A stretch of DNA of 27,511 nt. Origin: JALRBM01 sp964615445 (GTDB lineage: Bacteria; Patescibacteriota; Saccharimonadia; Saccharimonadales; Saccharimonadaceae). The stretch lies in NCBI GenBank assembly GCA_964615445.1, contig CAZTOK010000017.1, positions 1 through 27,511 on the forward strand. Reading direction: 5' to 3'. Below, piece after piece: positions 15,588 through 22,290 of the stretch; position 1 is the stretch's first letter; every line of letters begins with the position of its first letter. The position numbers and the translations under genes are program-made. The notes under the pieces were generated by a model. It made no database searches, was not told the DNA's origin, and saw only the letters and a list, made by a program, of their open reading frames with translations.

Positions 15588-15621
15588 TTTGCCCAAAAGA
15601 ACGTCAGAAAAGGAGTCATAA
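15547..15621 (+). CDS. Possible 24-codon upstream ORF spanning the terminator
   Basis: An ATG at 15547 opens a 24-codon frame (MCPNAIPNKIGVFY...KES) that runs through the terminator hairpin and T-tract. It ends in a TAA overlapping the next start (TAATG, 15619-15623). The AAGGAG of the 15621 gene lies within its last codons. No Shine-Dalgarno precedes it, so translation is unproven and chance is possible at this length. If translated, it would couple ribosome passage to read-through and downstream initiation. Confidence 0.3.
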   Translation: MCPNAIPNKIGVFYLPKRTSEKES

Positions 15622-16229
15622 TGAGCGAACATATTAAACTTGTACTAGAACTCCCTGGAGCCGAGTTACTTGCAGAAGAAAACGAAGAAATGCAAGAAAG
15701 ATTACATGCTGCAAAAATTGCACGAAAGGGGACTACTGCGGCATTTAAGGAATTTAACCAGAGCCTCAAGCAAGATCCTGAAGCCCTTCTTCATTCACTT
15801 GGTCATGCTGCGGCATTAGGTCTTGATGAATTACCTCTTACAATTAAAAAAGTTCTTGATACGACAAACGATGGACGACGAATCGGATTCTCTCCAGAAG
15901 CCAACGAGTTCATGTGGGGTAAAATATTTGAAGACCCAAGACATAAAGAACTTCGCCATCGTTATGCCGACCAAGAAAGAGAATGGCGGATTATAGCGAA
16001 CCAGCGAGACTTAGAAATGGCAAAGGGGGATGAAGCCGATCCTGATGTCCTTGCATATCTCAATAAGGAGACAAAAGATGCACGGGCCATCGCAGATGAA
16101 CTATCACGCCAGCGTGCAGTCATTTCGCTCGGTGTTATGGTGGCAGAAAATCTTTCTCGCAGCGGTCAATCCACCAATTTCTCGGACTATGTTAGCTCTT
16201 TTGAAACACCTGAGTCCCTGGCAGCATAA
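15621..16229 (+). CDS. Hypothetical helical protein behind an attenuator-like leader
   Basis: A 202-residue hydrophilic protein with no signal peptide or membrane helix. I do not recognise it. It is mostly helical and charged: EENEEMQERLHAAKIARKG (19-37) and the region from about 105 to 175 could form coiled coils. The middle (GLDELPLTIKKVLDTTNDG) is less polar. The start is supported by AAGGAG 5 nt upstream. The leader carries a terminator-like hairpin, so expression may be conditional. It converges with the 332-residue gene, the two stop codons being 1 bp apart, and no separate terminator is visible. Confidence 0.8.
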   Translation: MSEHIKLVLELPGAELLAEENEEMQERLHAAKIARKGTTAAFKEFNQSLKQDPEALLHSLGHAAALGLDELPLTIKKVLDTTNDGRRIGFSPEANEFMWGKIFEDPRHKELRHRYADQEREWRIIANQRDLEMAKGDEADPDVLAYLNKETKDARAIADELSRQRAVISLGVMVAENLSRSGQSTNFSDYVSSFETPESLAA

Positions 16230-16230
16230 T

Positions 16231-17229
16231 CTAAAAGCTAAACCTGTTCTCTTGCAGATGTAAAAGATGAGCGCGTTCTTTTGTGAGTTCTCGGTATTCC
16301 TTAGCAAGCGTCATAAACTGATTCTTGTCGGCATTACTTAAATCAAATATATGCAGTAGCAATGCATCAATACCATTGGCGACGCTGCGAATGTGCTTCA
16401 AGCCAGTATACGTCACTGCGTATTCGTTAATGTGTCTATGACGAAAATCATGCGTAATCTCGTCATATAGCGCAAGTAACGTTGCTGAATTATGCGCTTC
16501 TGTTTCCGAAAGTTCTAAAAGTCGTTTTTCATACTGTATACGCAGACTCATTGCCGTAGCAAGATCCCACTTCTGCTCGGCTGAAGCTTTAATGAGTCCA
16601 TCGTGTAGTCCCGCAAGTTCATTAAGTCGCTCGTGAAGCTCGATAAGACGCTTCATTTCCTTCTTACATACAGTGCGACGTTCTTTTGCTCGTTTTATAT
16701 ACTGCATGCTCCGCGTAGCAATAGAAGTATGAGCATCTATCACCACAATGCGCTCCTTGCAAGCAACTTGACAGTAGGCCTTATAGGTAAAGTAGCGCCG
16801 CTCGAGTTCAGCAATTTTTTCATCAGATTGACGCAGTAACCAAGCTGCCGCATTTCGTTGCCTTTTGCCTCCGTTTACGTACAGTGTAGTAATTACCTCG
16901 CCAAGTGCCTGCTCTTTTCGTTCGCAAATAAGTACAGTTGCTTTTTGCGCAGCTGCCTCTTGTTCGAGTACCAAATGCTTACTAATATGTTTTCGAAAAG
17001 CAGCTTCCGAACGTTTGGTATCGATAGCGTTATGAAGGGGCAATAAATGCGTACGCCACATTAAAAAAACTTTCTGGGCGTTAACGTCTTTTGTTTCAAG
17101 TCCGCGTACAATCTGACGATCAGCCCTTCCATACTCATTGCAAGCAGTTTTTGCCGCCGCCCGAAACTTTTCACGGTGAGCCCTTGCATCCGCCGTAAAT
17201 TGATTCACTAGCTGTTCATAACTATCCAT
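16231..17229 (-). CDS. Hypothetical helical protein, second gene of a two-gene operon
   Basis: A 332-residue, almost all-helical, Lys/Arg/Glu-rich protein without signal peptide or membrane segment; function unknown. Long amphipathic stretches (about 75-150 and 165-260, for example KKEMKRLIELHERLNELAGLHDGL) suggest coiled coils or helical bundles. Its ATG lies 1 nt after the TAA of the 163-residue gene, so the two are co-translated. The stop is 1 bp from the convergent stop of the 15621 gene. A structural or nucleic-acid-associated role would be a guess. Confidence 0.82.
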   Translation of the reverse strand: MDSYEQLVNQFTADARAHREKFRAAAKTACNEYGRADRQIVRGLETKDVNAQKVFLMWRTHLLPLHNAIDTKRSEAAFRKHISKHLVLEQEAAAQKATVLICERKEQALGEVITTLYVNGGKRQRNAAAWLLRQSDEKIAELERRYFTYKAYCQVACKERIVVIDAHTSIATRSMQYIKRAKERRTVCKKEMKRLIELHERLNELAGLHDGLIKASAEQKWDLATAMSLRIQYEKRLLELSETEAHNSATLLALYDEITHDFRHRHINEYAVTYTGLKHIRSVANGIDALLLHIFDLSNADKNQFMTLAKEYRELTKERAHLLHLQENRFSF

Positions 17230-17230
17230 G

Positions 17231-17722
17231 TTATTTCACCTCAACTTTAGCGTATGAGAACAGCTGTGTCCGTTGCCATTCATGAATAGATGGCACATAT
17301 TCACGGATTTCACCTTTTATCTTGGCAATACGCACAAGTGCCGGACTATAAGGCGCTAGCGTTTCGTAGTAGGCCGTTTCGGCAGCAGGAGCATTTTTGC
17401 GACCAGGATATATATCAAAAAAAGCCTTGCGGCCATACTTTTGAAAGTAGGTGGCATCTCCTAGAGGCGGCAGATACGTTGCCGGCTCAATGCCCATGCT
17501 CGTAATAATACGCTTAACATCACGGAATACGAGCGGCTTAGCAGCAACGCAGAATGCGTAAAGTGTATGGCGGTTCGCTTCAAAGATAGTAACGCACGAA
17601 CCATTTCCCGTAGAGACATTGCTTAGTAGTATTTTCTTGATAGCCAGAGGGGTCTTGAAAGAGTCACGACACACGCGCTCAATTTCAGCAATTTCGGCCA
17701 CTTCGTAATACGGCATAAGCAT
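17231..17722 (-). CDS. Hypothetical protein, first gene of a two-gene operon
   Basis: A 163-residue soluble alpha/beta protein that I do not recognise. The region CVTIFEANRHTLYAFCVAAKPLVFRDVKRIITSMG looks like two strands and a helix, followed by YFQKYGRKAFFDIYPGRKN. This is the type of surface seen in small nucleic-acid-binding or pilin-associated proteins, but no motif decides it. The ATG at 17722 is used; a second ATG (MPYYEV) lies two codons in. An extended -10 promoter gives a leader of only about 5 nt, so it may be close to leaderless. It is followed after 1 nt by the helical 332-residue gene. Confidence 0.78.
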   Translation of the reverse strand: MLMPYYEVAEIAEIERVCRDSFKTPLAIKKILLSNVSTGNGSCVTIFEANRHTLYAFCVAAKPLVFRDVKRIITSMGIEPATYLPPLGDATYFQKYGRKAFFDIYPGRKNAPAAETAYYETLAPYSPALVRIAKIKGEIREYVPSIHEWQRTQLFSYAKVEVK

Positions 17723-17733
17723 ACCGTATGTAA

Positions 17734-17762
17734 CTTATAGCAGATTTATGACCTAAAGTCAA
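17734..17762 (-). promoter_or_regulatory. Promoter of the 17722/17229 operon
   Basis: TTGACT (17762-17757), a 17-bp spacer and extended -10 TGCTATAAG (TATAAG 17739-17734) on the minus strand. Its -35 box lies back to back with the -35 of the divergent 17838 gene. Confidence 0.7.
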
Positions 17763-17767
17763 CTATA

Positions 17768-17796
17768 TTGACAAGGCAATCACTGGAACATAGTAT
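17768..17796 (+). promoter_or_regulatory. Promoter of the 17838 gene
   Basis: Consensus TTGACA (17768-17773), an exact 17-bp spacer and TAGTAT (17791-17796). The leader is about 35 nt, ending in GAGGTGAT before the ATG at 17838. Confidence 0.72.
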
Positions 17797-17837
17797 ATAT
17801 AACGTAGTCTTAACCTTCTATACGCGAGGTGATCGTA

Positions 17838-18464
17838 ATGCCAGATGGGATCCTACACAGTGCTGCAGGTCGTCCACGTAGTCAAGGGCACGAGCTCGAC
17901 GCTGCTCATCTTGTCGCAACGCTTTGCTATTTATTTGGCATAGAGGAGATGAGTATTTCTGAGCTAGATCGCCTCATCGAACGGCGACCAGGAGAAGGTG
18001 GCCGTCATTATCTGGCAGCCTTGCTCAAACTCGCTTTTAATCTGTGTATCGTTGACGATTTTGACTATAAGCGAGCACTACGCGAAGGGCTGCCGTACGT
18101 CCAACAGTATGACCAGCGTCATGGGCTTAATCCCACAATGGCTACCCCTTCTGAGTACAATGCATGGGCAGTAGATGCGTTGGAACGGGAAGCTCGAATT
18201 CAGCAGAGTGGGCCGGGCATCTGCCAGTATCAAATCGTTGACACCTTGACGTCAGAGCATCTTGCCTTTCTCCTTCAGCAAGGTCCTGTCATTGTCTGCG
18301 TCGACTGGGACCCGCAAACCTCGACCCACCTACTGGCACTCGCATATATATTCAATCACTCACTTCACGTTTACGAACCCTCTATGGGTGACTACGTGAC
18401 ATCGGTTGATGCATTATGGCAAAGGCGTTCACTGGGAAGTAAACTTGTGCTCGTTCGGCGTTAA
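17838..18464 (+). CDS. Orphan protein resembling a C39-like (papain-fold) peptidase domain without catalytic Cys
   Basis: A 208-residue soluble protein. An upstream in-frame GTG (17829) lies inside the GAGGTGAT Shine-Dalgarno, so I chose the ATG at 17838. The layout resembles C39-like domains: an N-terminal helix (ELDAAHLVATLCYLFG, about 19-34) where the catalytic Cys would sit, an ISELDRLI element, a GEGGRHYLAALLKLA element, then QGPVIVCVDWDP (148-159), STHLLALAYI with H164, and VYEPSMGDYVTSVDALW (178-194). The usual Cys is replaced in the D-A-A-H stretch. I infer an inactive, possibly peptide-binding domain; the family call is by pattern only. It is a single-gene unit with its own promoter and hairpin. 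Confidence 0.6.
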   Translation: MPDGILHSAAGRPRSQGHELDAAHLVATLCYLFGIEEMSISELDRLIERRPGEGGRHYLAALLKLAFNLCIVDDFDYKRALREGLPYVQQYDQRHGLNPTMATPSEYNAWAVDALEREARIQQSGPGICQYQIVDTLTSEHLAFLLQQGPVIVCVDWDPQTSTHLLALAYIFNHSLHVYEPSMGDYVTSVDALWQRRSLGSKLVLVRR

Positions 18465-18469
18465 GACTT

Positions 18470-18507
18470 CGGCCGCCACTGTTTGCAAGAATGAACAGTG
18501 GCGGCCG
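18470..18507 (+). repeat. Post-stop hairpin of the 17838 gene
   Basis: A perfect 14-bp GC-rich stem (18470-18483 with 18494-18507), 10-nt loop, 5 nt after the stop. No T-tract follows, so classical intrinsic termination is doubtful; it may protect the 3' end. Confidence 0.75.
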
Positions 18508-18527
18508 CTAACAATGAAATTATCACA

Positions 18528-18557
18528 TTGCACAGCGCTCGGCCTTTCATGTATAGT
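18528..18557 (+). promoter_or_regulatory. Promoter of the 18598 orphan gene
   Basis: TTGCAC (18528-18533), 18-bp spacer and TATAGT (18552-18557). The leader is about 34 nt with AGGAG 6 nt before the ATG. Confidence 0.55.
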
Positions 18558-18597
18558 AAAGTTCGGTCAGATCATATATGTATGCGAGGAGTATGTC

Positions 18598-19182
18598 ATG
18601 GAACTGCCGCCTGGAAATTTTGGCGTGTCCAACATTTATCTCGGAAAGCTAGCACAACATTGTTTTGGCTATATCGACGCTCGCAGTCTCTATACGGATG
18701 GAACGATGCTTTTCCTTCCTCGTACGGCAATGGTTTCCGCTGAGTGTGACGACGACCCAGGCTGGATGATGAGAATCGAAAATAACAGTACGATTTTTCA
18801 TGCATATCGAATCATTTTTCTTGGCATTTATCGTATCTGTTGGCAGCTAAATTATATCGATCATCCCGACGGTTCATTTATCCGCATTTCGCACGTACGA
18901 ACAGTATATAATGATCGAGAGTACGCTGGTTTAGATGTTGGCATTACGGGTCCACAACTTTCTGACCTTCAGATTCACCAGACGGCTTTCATTGACGTTT
19001 CAGCGCTTAGGGTGGCAGCCTTAGGGCCTAAGCAGCGCTACTATGCACCCGCAGGAGGTAACTCGCTCGTTTCCAATAGAGCAACACCTACTTCATGGAT
19101 TGTCAAACGAACACCAGAGGGATTTAAGCTTAGAAGAGGCAAGGATTGGATCGCGCTTCATCTTTCTGACCAGCCCAGCTAG
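18598..19182 (+). CDS. Orphan hypothetical protein
   Basis: A 194-residue soluble protein that I do not recognise. The reading frame stays open upstream to 18406, but that stretch crosses the hairpin of the previous gene. The ATG at 18598 (MELPPGNFGVSN) has AGGAG at the right distance and a promoter at 18528-18557. Predicted mainly beta: several Tyr/Ile/Val-rich strands (FHAYRIIFLGIYRICWQL, SFIRISHVRTVY, FIDVSALRVAAL). It ends in a basic, Trp-containing tail (SWIVKRTPEGFKLRRGKDW). No signal peptide. It is a single-gene unit followed by its own hairpin, next to the similarly organised 17838 gene. Confidence 0.78.
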   Translation: MELPPGNFGVSNIYLGKLAQHCFGYIDARSLYTDGTMLFLPRTAMVSAECDDDPGWMMRIENNSTIFHAYRIIFLGIYRICWQLNYIDHPDGSFIRISHVRTVYNDREYAGLDVGITGPQLSDLQIHQTAFIDVSALRVAALGPKQRYYAPAGGNSLVSNRATPTSWIVKRTPEGFKLRRGKDWIALHLSDQPS

Positions 19183-19189
19183 CAAGGCG

Positions 19190-19226
19190 TATTACTGTGC
19201 GTCGCTGCTAGCGGGGCACAGTAATA
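19190..19226 (+). repeat. Post-stop hairpin of the 18598 gene
   Basis: A perfect 11-bp stem (19190-19200 with 19216-19226) around a 15-nt loop, 7 nt after the stop. No T-tract. Confidence 0.65.
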
Positions 19227-19248
19227 ACTAATCGAATTAACTTTAATA

Positions 19249-19348
19249 NNNNNNNNNNNNNNNNNNNNNNNNNNNNNNNNNNNNNNNNNNNNNNNNNNNN
19301 NNNNNNNNNNNNNNNNNNNNNNNNNNNNNNNNNNNNNNNNNNNNNNNN
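19249..19348. other. Scaffold gap of 100 N
   Basis: Exactly 100 undetermined bases, the usual placeholder for a gap of unknown size. Gene order across it is only as good as the scaffolding, and the -35 region of the 19370 gene may be lost in it. Confidence 0.99.
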
Positions 19349-19369
19349 CATACGGTATAGTATTCGCTT

Positions 19370-19987
19370 GTGAGTACACGAATCTGGGTCTATCGCCACG
19401 GCGAATCCCAAAAGAACCTCGACCCAAACGTTGTGGGAGGCCAAGATAAATTCTCACCTCTTACAGACAAGGGCTACAGACAAGCTAATGATTTAGGCGG
19501 TGTCTTGAGTTTACGTCCACCATATAATGCCATGTACACTTCTGAATGTACGCGGGCCATCCAAACCGGCTGGGCAATCAGACAGGCCCTGCCATATGGC
19601 ATTGAAACGTTCACGATGGACGAGCTCAACGAGTTAAGTCAAGGTTTTTATGAAGGTCAATCACGAACTGGTACTGGTTTTGTAGAAATGATCGATCGCC
19701 GTCCCGACGAGAAAATGTTCGGCGGTCAATCAATGTATGAAGTTGGCAATAATATGCGATATGCGCTGACAGTGATCGGCGAAGATCATCCAGGTCAGGA
19801 TGTTATGATTGTCGGCCACGCTGTTGCTATGAGATGTTTTTTAGCAGACCTTGAAGGATACGACGAAACAGTTATTCAACGCGTATTTAAACAGAAGATC
19901 CCTCAGTGTAGCGAAACCGAGATTATGTACGACCAGGGCGTGTTCAACGTAAGAGTAATCGGACGTGAACTCATCCGCCCACGCTAG
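19370..19987 (+). CDS. Histidine phosphatase / phosphoglycerate-mutase family protein
   Basis: A 205-residue member of the histidine phosphatase superfamily. The RHG motif is YRHGES (8-13) with phospho-accepting H10 and R9. R62 lies in SECTRAIQT, E95 in GFYEG, and the second catalytic H150 is in VGHAVA (148-153). The length suits a cofactor-dependent phosphatase; whether it acts as phosphoglycerate mutase or as a sugar/nucleotide phosphatase cannot be read. The GTG start has no Shine-Dalgarno, but TAGTAT (19358-19363) ends 6 nt before it, so the mRNA may be leaderless. A GC-rich hairpin follows the stop. It begins 21 bp after the scaffold gap. Confidence 0.9.
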   Translation: MSTRIWVYRHGESQKNLDPNVVGGQDKFSPLTDKGYRQANDLGGVLSLRPPYNAMYTSECTRAIQTGWAIRQALPYGIETFTMDELNELSQGFYEGQSRTGTGFVEMIDRRPDEKMFGGQSMYEVGNNMRYALTVIGEDHPGQDVMIVGHAVAMRCFLADLEGYDETVIQRVFKQKIPQCSETEIMYDQGVFNVRVIGRELIRPR

Positions 19988-19992
19988 CTAAC

Positions 19993-20027
19993 GCCTCACC
20001 GGGGGAATCATCCTTCCCCGGTGAGGC
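19993..20027. terminator. Hairpin between convergent genes
   Basis: A 12-bp GC-rich stem (19993-20004 with 20016-20027), extended by two A-T pairs past a bulge. It is followed by TTATTTA on the plus strand and lies between stops at 19987 and 20032, so it may serve both strands. Confidence 0.7.
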
Positions 20028-20031
20028 TTAT

Positions 20032-20727
20032 TTACTCTGAATATATATTGCTTTCATATGCCACACCAAGATCATTATCTGAGCGCGCATATACAATAGA
20101 CTTTCCTGGCGTTTTTATAACCACTCGCTGTTGAAGAAGCTCATTGGCAATTTGTGGCACAGTTTCCGTAAGCTCTCCAACAGAGCCTGCAAACACAACA
20201 GCCGGTTCGTGCCAAAGTTCGCGTCCATACCTTGCCGAAAAAAGATGGCCTCTATCAACTTCAATGGTACTTCCCAGAGGCAACATCCCTTCGACATCTA
20301 CATAGGAAAGAGGCGGGGAGACATCTTCTTGCTTACCATACCCCGGATCAACACCCATAATGCTAAACCCTAGCCGCATGTTCTTAAATACATTCAGACG
20401 CCGGAGCGCACCTAAAAACCTACTGTCAGCACTATTTATCAACCACTCCATACGCAGCATATTATATCGTGACGCCATATCATCAGCGAGTGTACTTACA
20501 GCTTCGTATGGCGTTGGTCCATAGGTATAACTCGGATCATCCACAAGATACATTTGCGATACTTCACGACTTTTTCCGTGATCAATCAGTACACCGGCAA
20601 GGCCAATCCGCGGGTCACAAGTTCGCCAGGCCGTTTCGGCTAAAAGGCATAATGCATCTTCGCGAAGCATTCGTGTTTGCGGCTCAAGGTCAATTGTCCA
20701 AATGTCTTTTTCCCAGAATGTTGGCAT
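20032..20727 (-). CDS. Hypothetical protein co-transcribed with the Nudix gene
   Basis: A 231-residue soluble protein; I see no known motif. N-terminal half: Trp-containing start (FWEKDIWTIDL), a helix (REDALCLLAETAWRT) and strands (GLAGVLIDHG, QMYLVDD). The middle is helical (YEAVSTLADDMASRYNMLRMEWLI). The C-terminal half is rich in Gly, Pro and strands. It starts 4 nt after the stop of the membrane Nudix gene, so the two form an operon. An association with the same substrate or membrane complex is inferred from this only. Confidence 0.75.
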   Translation of the reverse strand: MPTFWEKDIWTIDLEPQTRMLREDALCLLAETAWRTCDPRIGLAGVLIDHGKSREVSQMYLVDDPSYTYGPTPYEAVSTLADDMASRYNMLRMEWLINSADSRFLGALRRLNVFKNMRLGFSIMGVDPGYGKQEDVSPPLSYVDVEGMLPLGSTIEVDRGHLFSARYGRELWHEPAVVFAGSVGELTETVPQIANELLQQRVVIKTPGKSIVYARSDNDLGVAYESNIYSE

Positions 20728-20731
20728 ACAA

Positions 20732-21580
20732 TTAAAACTTTTGCTTTGAAAGGTAGGACGTCAAAAATAGAGCTTGCTCGTAAATTGTATCCTCAGGAAC
20801 AGCGGTAAAGCAACGCACTTCTTCGCCATTATCATTTACTGTAAGTTTGCCACCAACGAGAGTGCATTCAAAAGCTAATCCAACCGGCCAACCCCTATAT
20901 CCTAGCTCATAAAGATGAGGGTATTCAATATATCCAATCAAATTTCCAACAGAAACGTCCAAGCCAAGCTCACCTTTAGCAACTCGTTTTACCGCCTCAA
21001 TCAGAGGCTCTTTAAAACGGACCGTTCCGCCTGGCACATTCCATTGACCCTTTGCTACACCATGTGGAATCCGTGTCATAACAATGCCTTCTTTGGTTCG
21101 AATTACCACTTCAACCGTTAAGCGTGGAACTCTACCGTAAAGGGCATCAAACTCTCTTTTTGAAAGCGGATCTCTTCGCAAACTCCTAAAAAGCTCGATA
21201 CTTATGAGAATTGTTCCTGTGATTATAAAGAAAAATACCGTCCAAATTGAATACGATAACAATTTAAAATCGCTACCGTAAATGCTTGGATCAACTAATA
21301 GAAGAAAAATCAATACAGCGGCACTTATCCAGCAAAACATGGATAAAATAGCCAGTGCGCTAAGTCTTTTGTAGACTTTATATACTACTGTCCGTTTAAT
21401 TATAAAGTAGAAACCAAGGAGGACCCCCGCGGCCATAATATATAAGCCCAACAAAAAATTAAGACCAGAAAACAAGTACGGCAGCAATACACTAAAAATA
21501 GGGCCTACAGTAATAAGAAGCATAACTAGTACATTCTTAATAATCCCCATACGCAGCTGTTTCTTGCCTACTTGATTCAT
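20732..21580 (-). CDS. Membrane-anchored Nudix hydrolase, GDP-mannose-hydrolase-like box
   Basis: A 282-residue protein with four predicted N-terminal helices (about 12-34, 38-61, 73-96 and 108-131) and a C-terminal Nudix domain. The core reads GQWNVPGGTVRFKEPLIEAV, followed by KRVAKGELGL. Against GX5EX7REUXEEXGU, G185, E191, R199, E204 and G206 are kept, but the Glu after R199 is V200 and the first Glu of EE is G203. This loss resembles GDP-mannose mannosyl hydrolases (RxxxxELG), which act on nucleotide sugars. The membrane fusion is unusual and suggests work on an envelope precursor. The extended -10 TGCTACAAT ends 7 nt before the ATG, so it is probably leaderless. It is divergent from the LMW-PTP gene. 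Confidence 0.85.
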   Translation of the reverse strand: MNQVGKKQLRMGIIKNVLVMLLITVGPIFSVLLPYLFSGLNFLLGLYIMAAGVLLGFYFIIKRTVVYKVYKRLSALAILSMFCWISAAVLIFLLLVDPSIYGSDFKLLSYSIWTVFFFIITGTILISIELFRSLRRDPLSKREFDALYGRVPRLTVEVVIRTKEGIVMTRIPHGVAKGQWNVPGGTVRFKEPLIEAVKRVAKGELGLDVSVGNLIGYIEYPHLYELGYRGWPVGLAFECTLVGGKLTVNDNGEEVRCFTAVPEDTIYEQALFLTSYLSKQKF

Positions 21581-21587
21581 TGAGACT

Positions 21588-21596
21588 ATTGTAGCA
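21588..21596 (-). promoter_or_regulatory. Extended -10 of the membrane Nudix gene
   Basis: TGCTACAAT on the minus strand, with TACAAT at 21593-21588, ending 7 nt before the ATG at 21580. No Shine-Dalgarno, consistent with a leaderless transcript. Confidence 0.55.
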
Positions 21597-21622
21597 AATT
21601 TTCGCTTTGAGTCTTATACTAA

Positions 21623-21651
21623 TTGACAAATTATCCCTAATATGGTAATGT
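21623..21651 (+). promoter_or_regulatory. Promoter giving a leaderless LMW-PTP-like mRNA
   Basis: Consensus TTGACA (21623-21628), exact 17-bp spacer and TAATGT (21646-21651). The normal start distance falls on the A of the ATG at 21658. This is the best-defined leaderless promoter in the window. Confidence 0.72.
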
Positions 21652-21657
21652 CATGAT

Positions 21658-22095
21658 ATGAGGATACATTTTATATGCAGAGGCAATGTCCTACGTAGCC
21701 TTATTGCAGAAACCTATCTGCGCTCTCTACAACTTCCTAACATTACTACCACCTCTAGTGGTACAAATGTCGATCTATCGAGTACATCTGAACGCGAGTT
21801 TTTCGCTAATACTATTGCTTTACTCAAAGCTCACGGTATAGCAAAATATGCAAAGAACACCTCGCACCAACTTACCAAGGAGCGAACGGCTGATCAAGAT
21901 GTAACTGTTTTCATGAACCAAAGAGTTATTAATGAAGCCGATGCCATCGTCCAGCTTCCCGAAAACACCTTAAATTGGGGTATTGTAGATATTGGCGAGG
22001 GATATCGTACTATCGCTAAAGATAGACAACAATATGAGGAAGAAATATTTCAGGAGATAGTTCAAAAAGTTGACGAGCTAGTTAAACAGTTCTGA
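21658..22095 (+). CDS. Low-molecular-weight protein-tyrosine-phosphatase-like protein
   Basis: A 145-residue protein of the LMW-PTP / arsenate reductase fold. The P-loop FICRGNVLRSLIAE (residues 5-18) is CX5RS, with C7, R13 and S14. The family usually has CxGNxCRSPxAE, so the second Cys is Leu and the Pro after Ser is Leu. The family's late general-acid Asp (in a DP motif) may be D111, but here it reads VDIGEG. It may remove phosphate from proteins or small molecules, or have altered activity. No Shine-Dalgarno; the promoter predicts a leaderless mRNA. A 15-bp hairpin terminator follows 27 nt after the stop. Confidence 0.85.
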   Translation: MRIHFICRGNVLRSLIAETYLRSLQLPNITTTSSGTNVDLSSTSEREFFANTIALLKAHGIAKYAKNTSHQLTKERTADQDVTVFMNQRVINEADAIVQLPENTLNWGIVDIGEGYRTIAKDRQQYEEEIFQEIVQKVDELVKQF

Positions 22096-22122
22096 AAAAA
22101 CATGTCTGATCTTAAAATTTTA

Positions 22123-22165
22123 GGTGTAGTCAGAAACAAGATAAACGTTTCTGACTACACCTTTT
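22123..22165 (+). terminator. Terminator after the LMW-PTP-like gene
   Basis: A perfect 15-bp stem (22123-22137 with 22147-22161), 9-nt loop, followed by TTTTA. Confidence 0.82.
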
Positions 22166-22277
22166 AGTATATCGCACCCACTATTACCCCAAACAGTACT
22201 CTTGAGGTCGCCAATACGGGCATCTCACAGCTACTACTGAATCCCTCAGTCAGATGGCATGAGATGTTCCCATAGTT

Positions 22278-22283
22278 TAGAAT
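22278..22283 (+). promoter_or_regulatory. -10 box of the alpha/beta hydrolase gene
   Basis: TAGAAT ends 7 nt before the ATG at 22291, with no Shine-Dalgarno. A CATCTCA/TGAGATG dyad (22221-22227 with 22260-22266) lies just upstream and could be an operator. Confidence 0.45.
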
Positions 22284-22290
22284 AGAGTTT

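Noticed and set aside
18406..18597. 64-codon upstream extension of the 18598 gene
   Set aside because: It would run through the end of the 17838 gene and its hairpin; the ATG at 18598 has AGGAG and a promoter.
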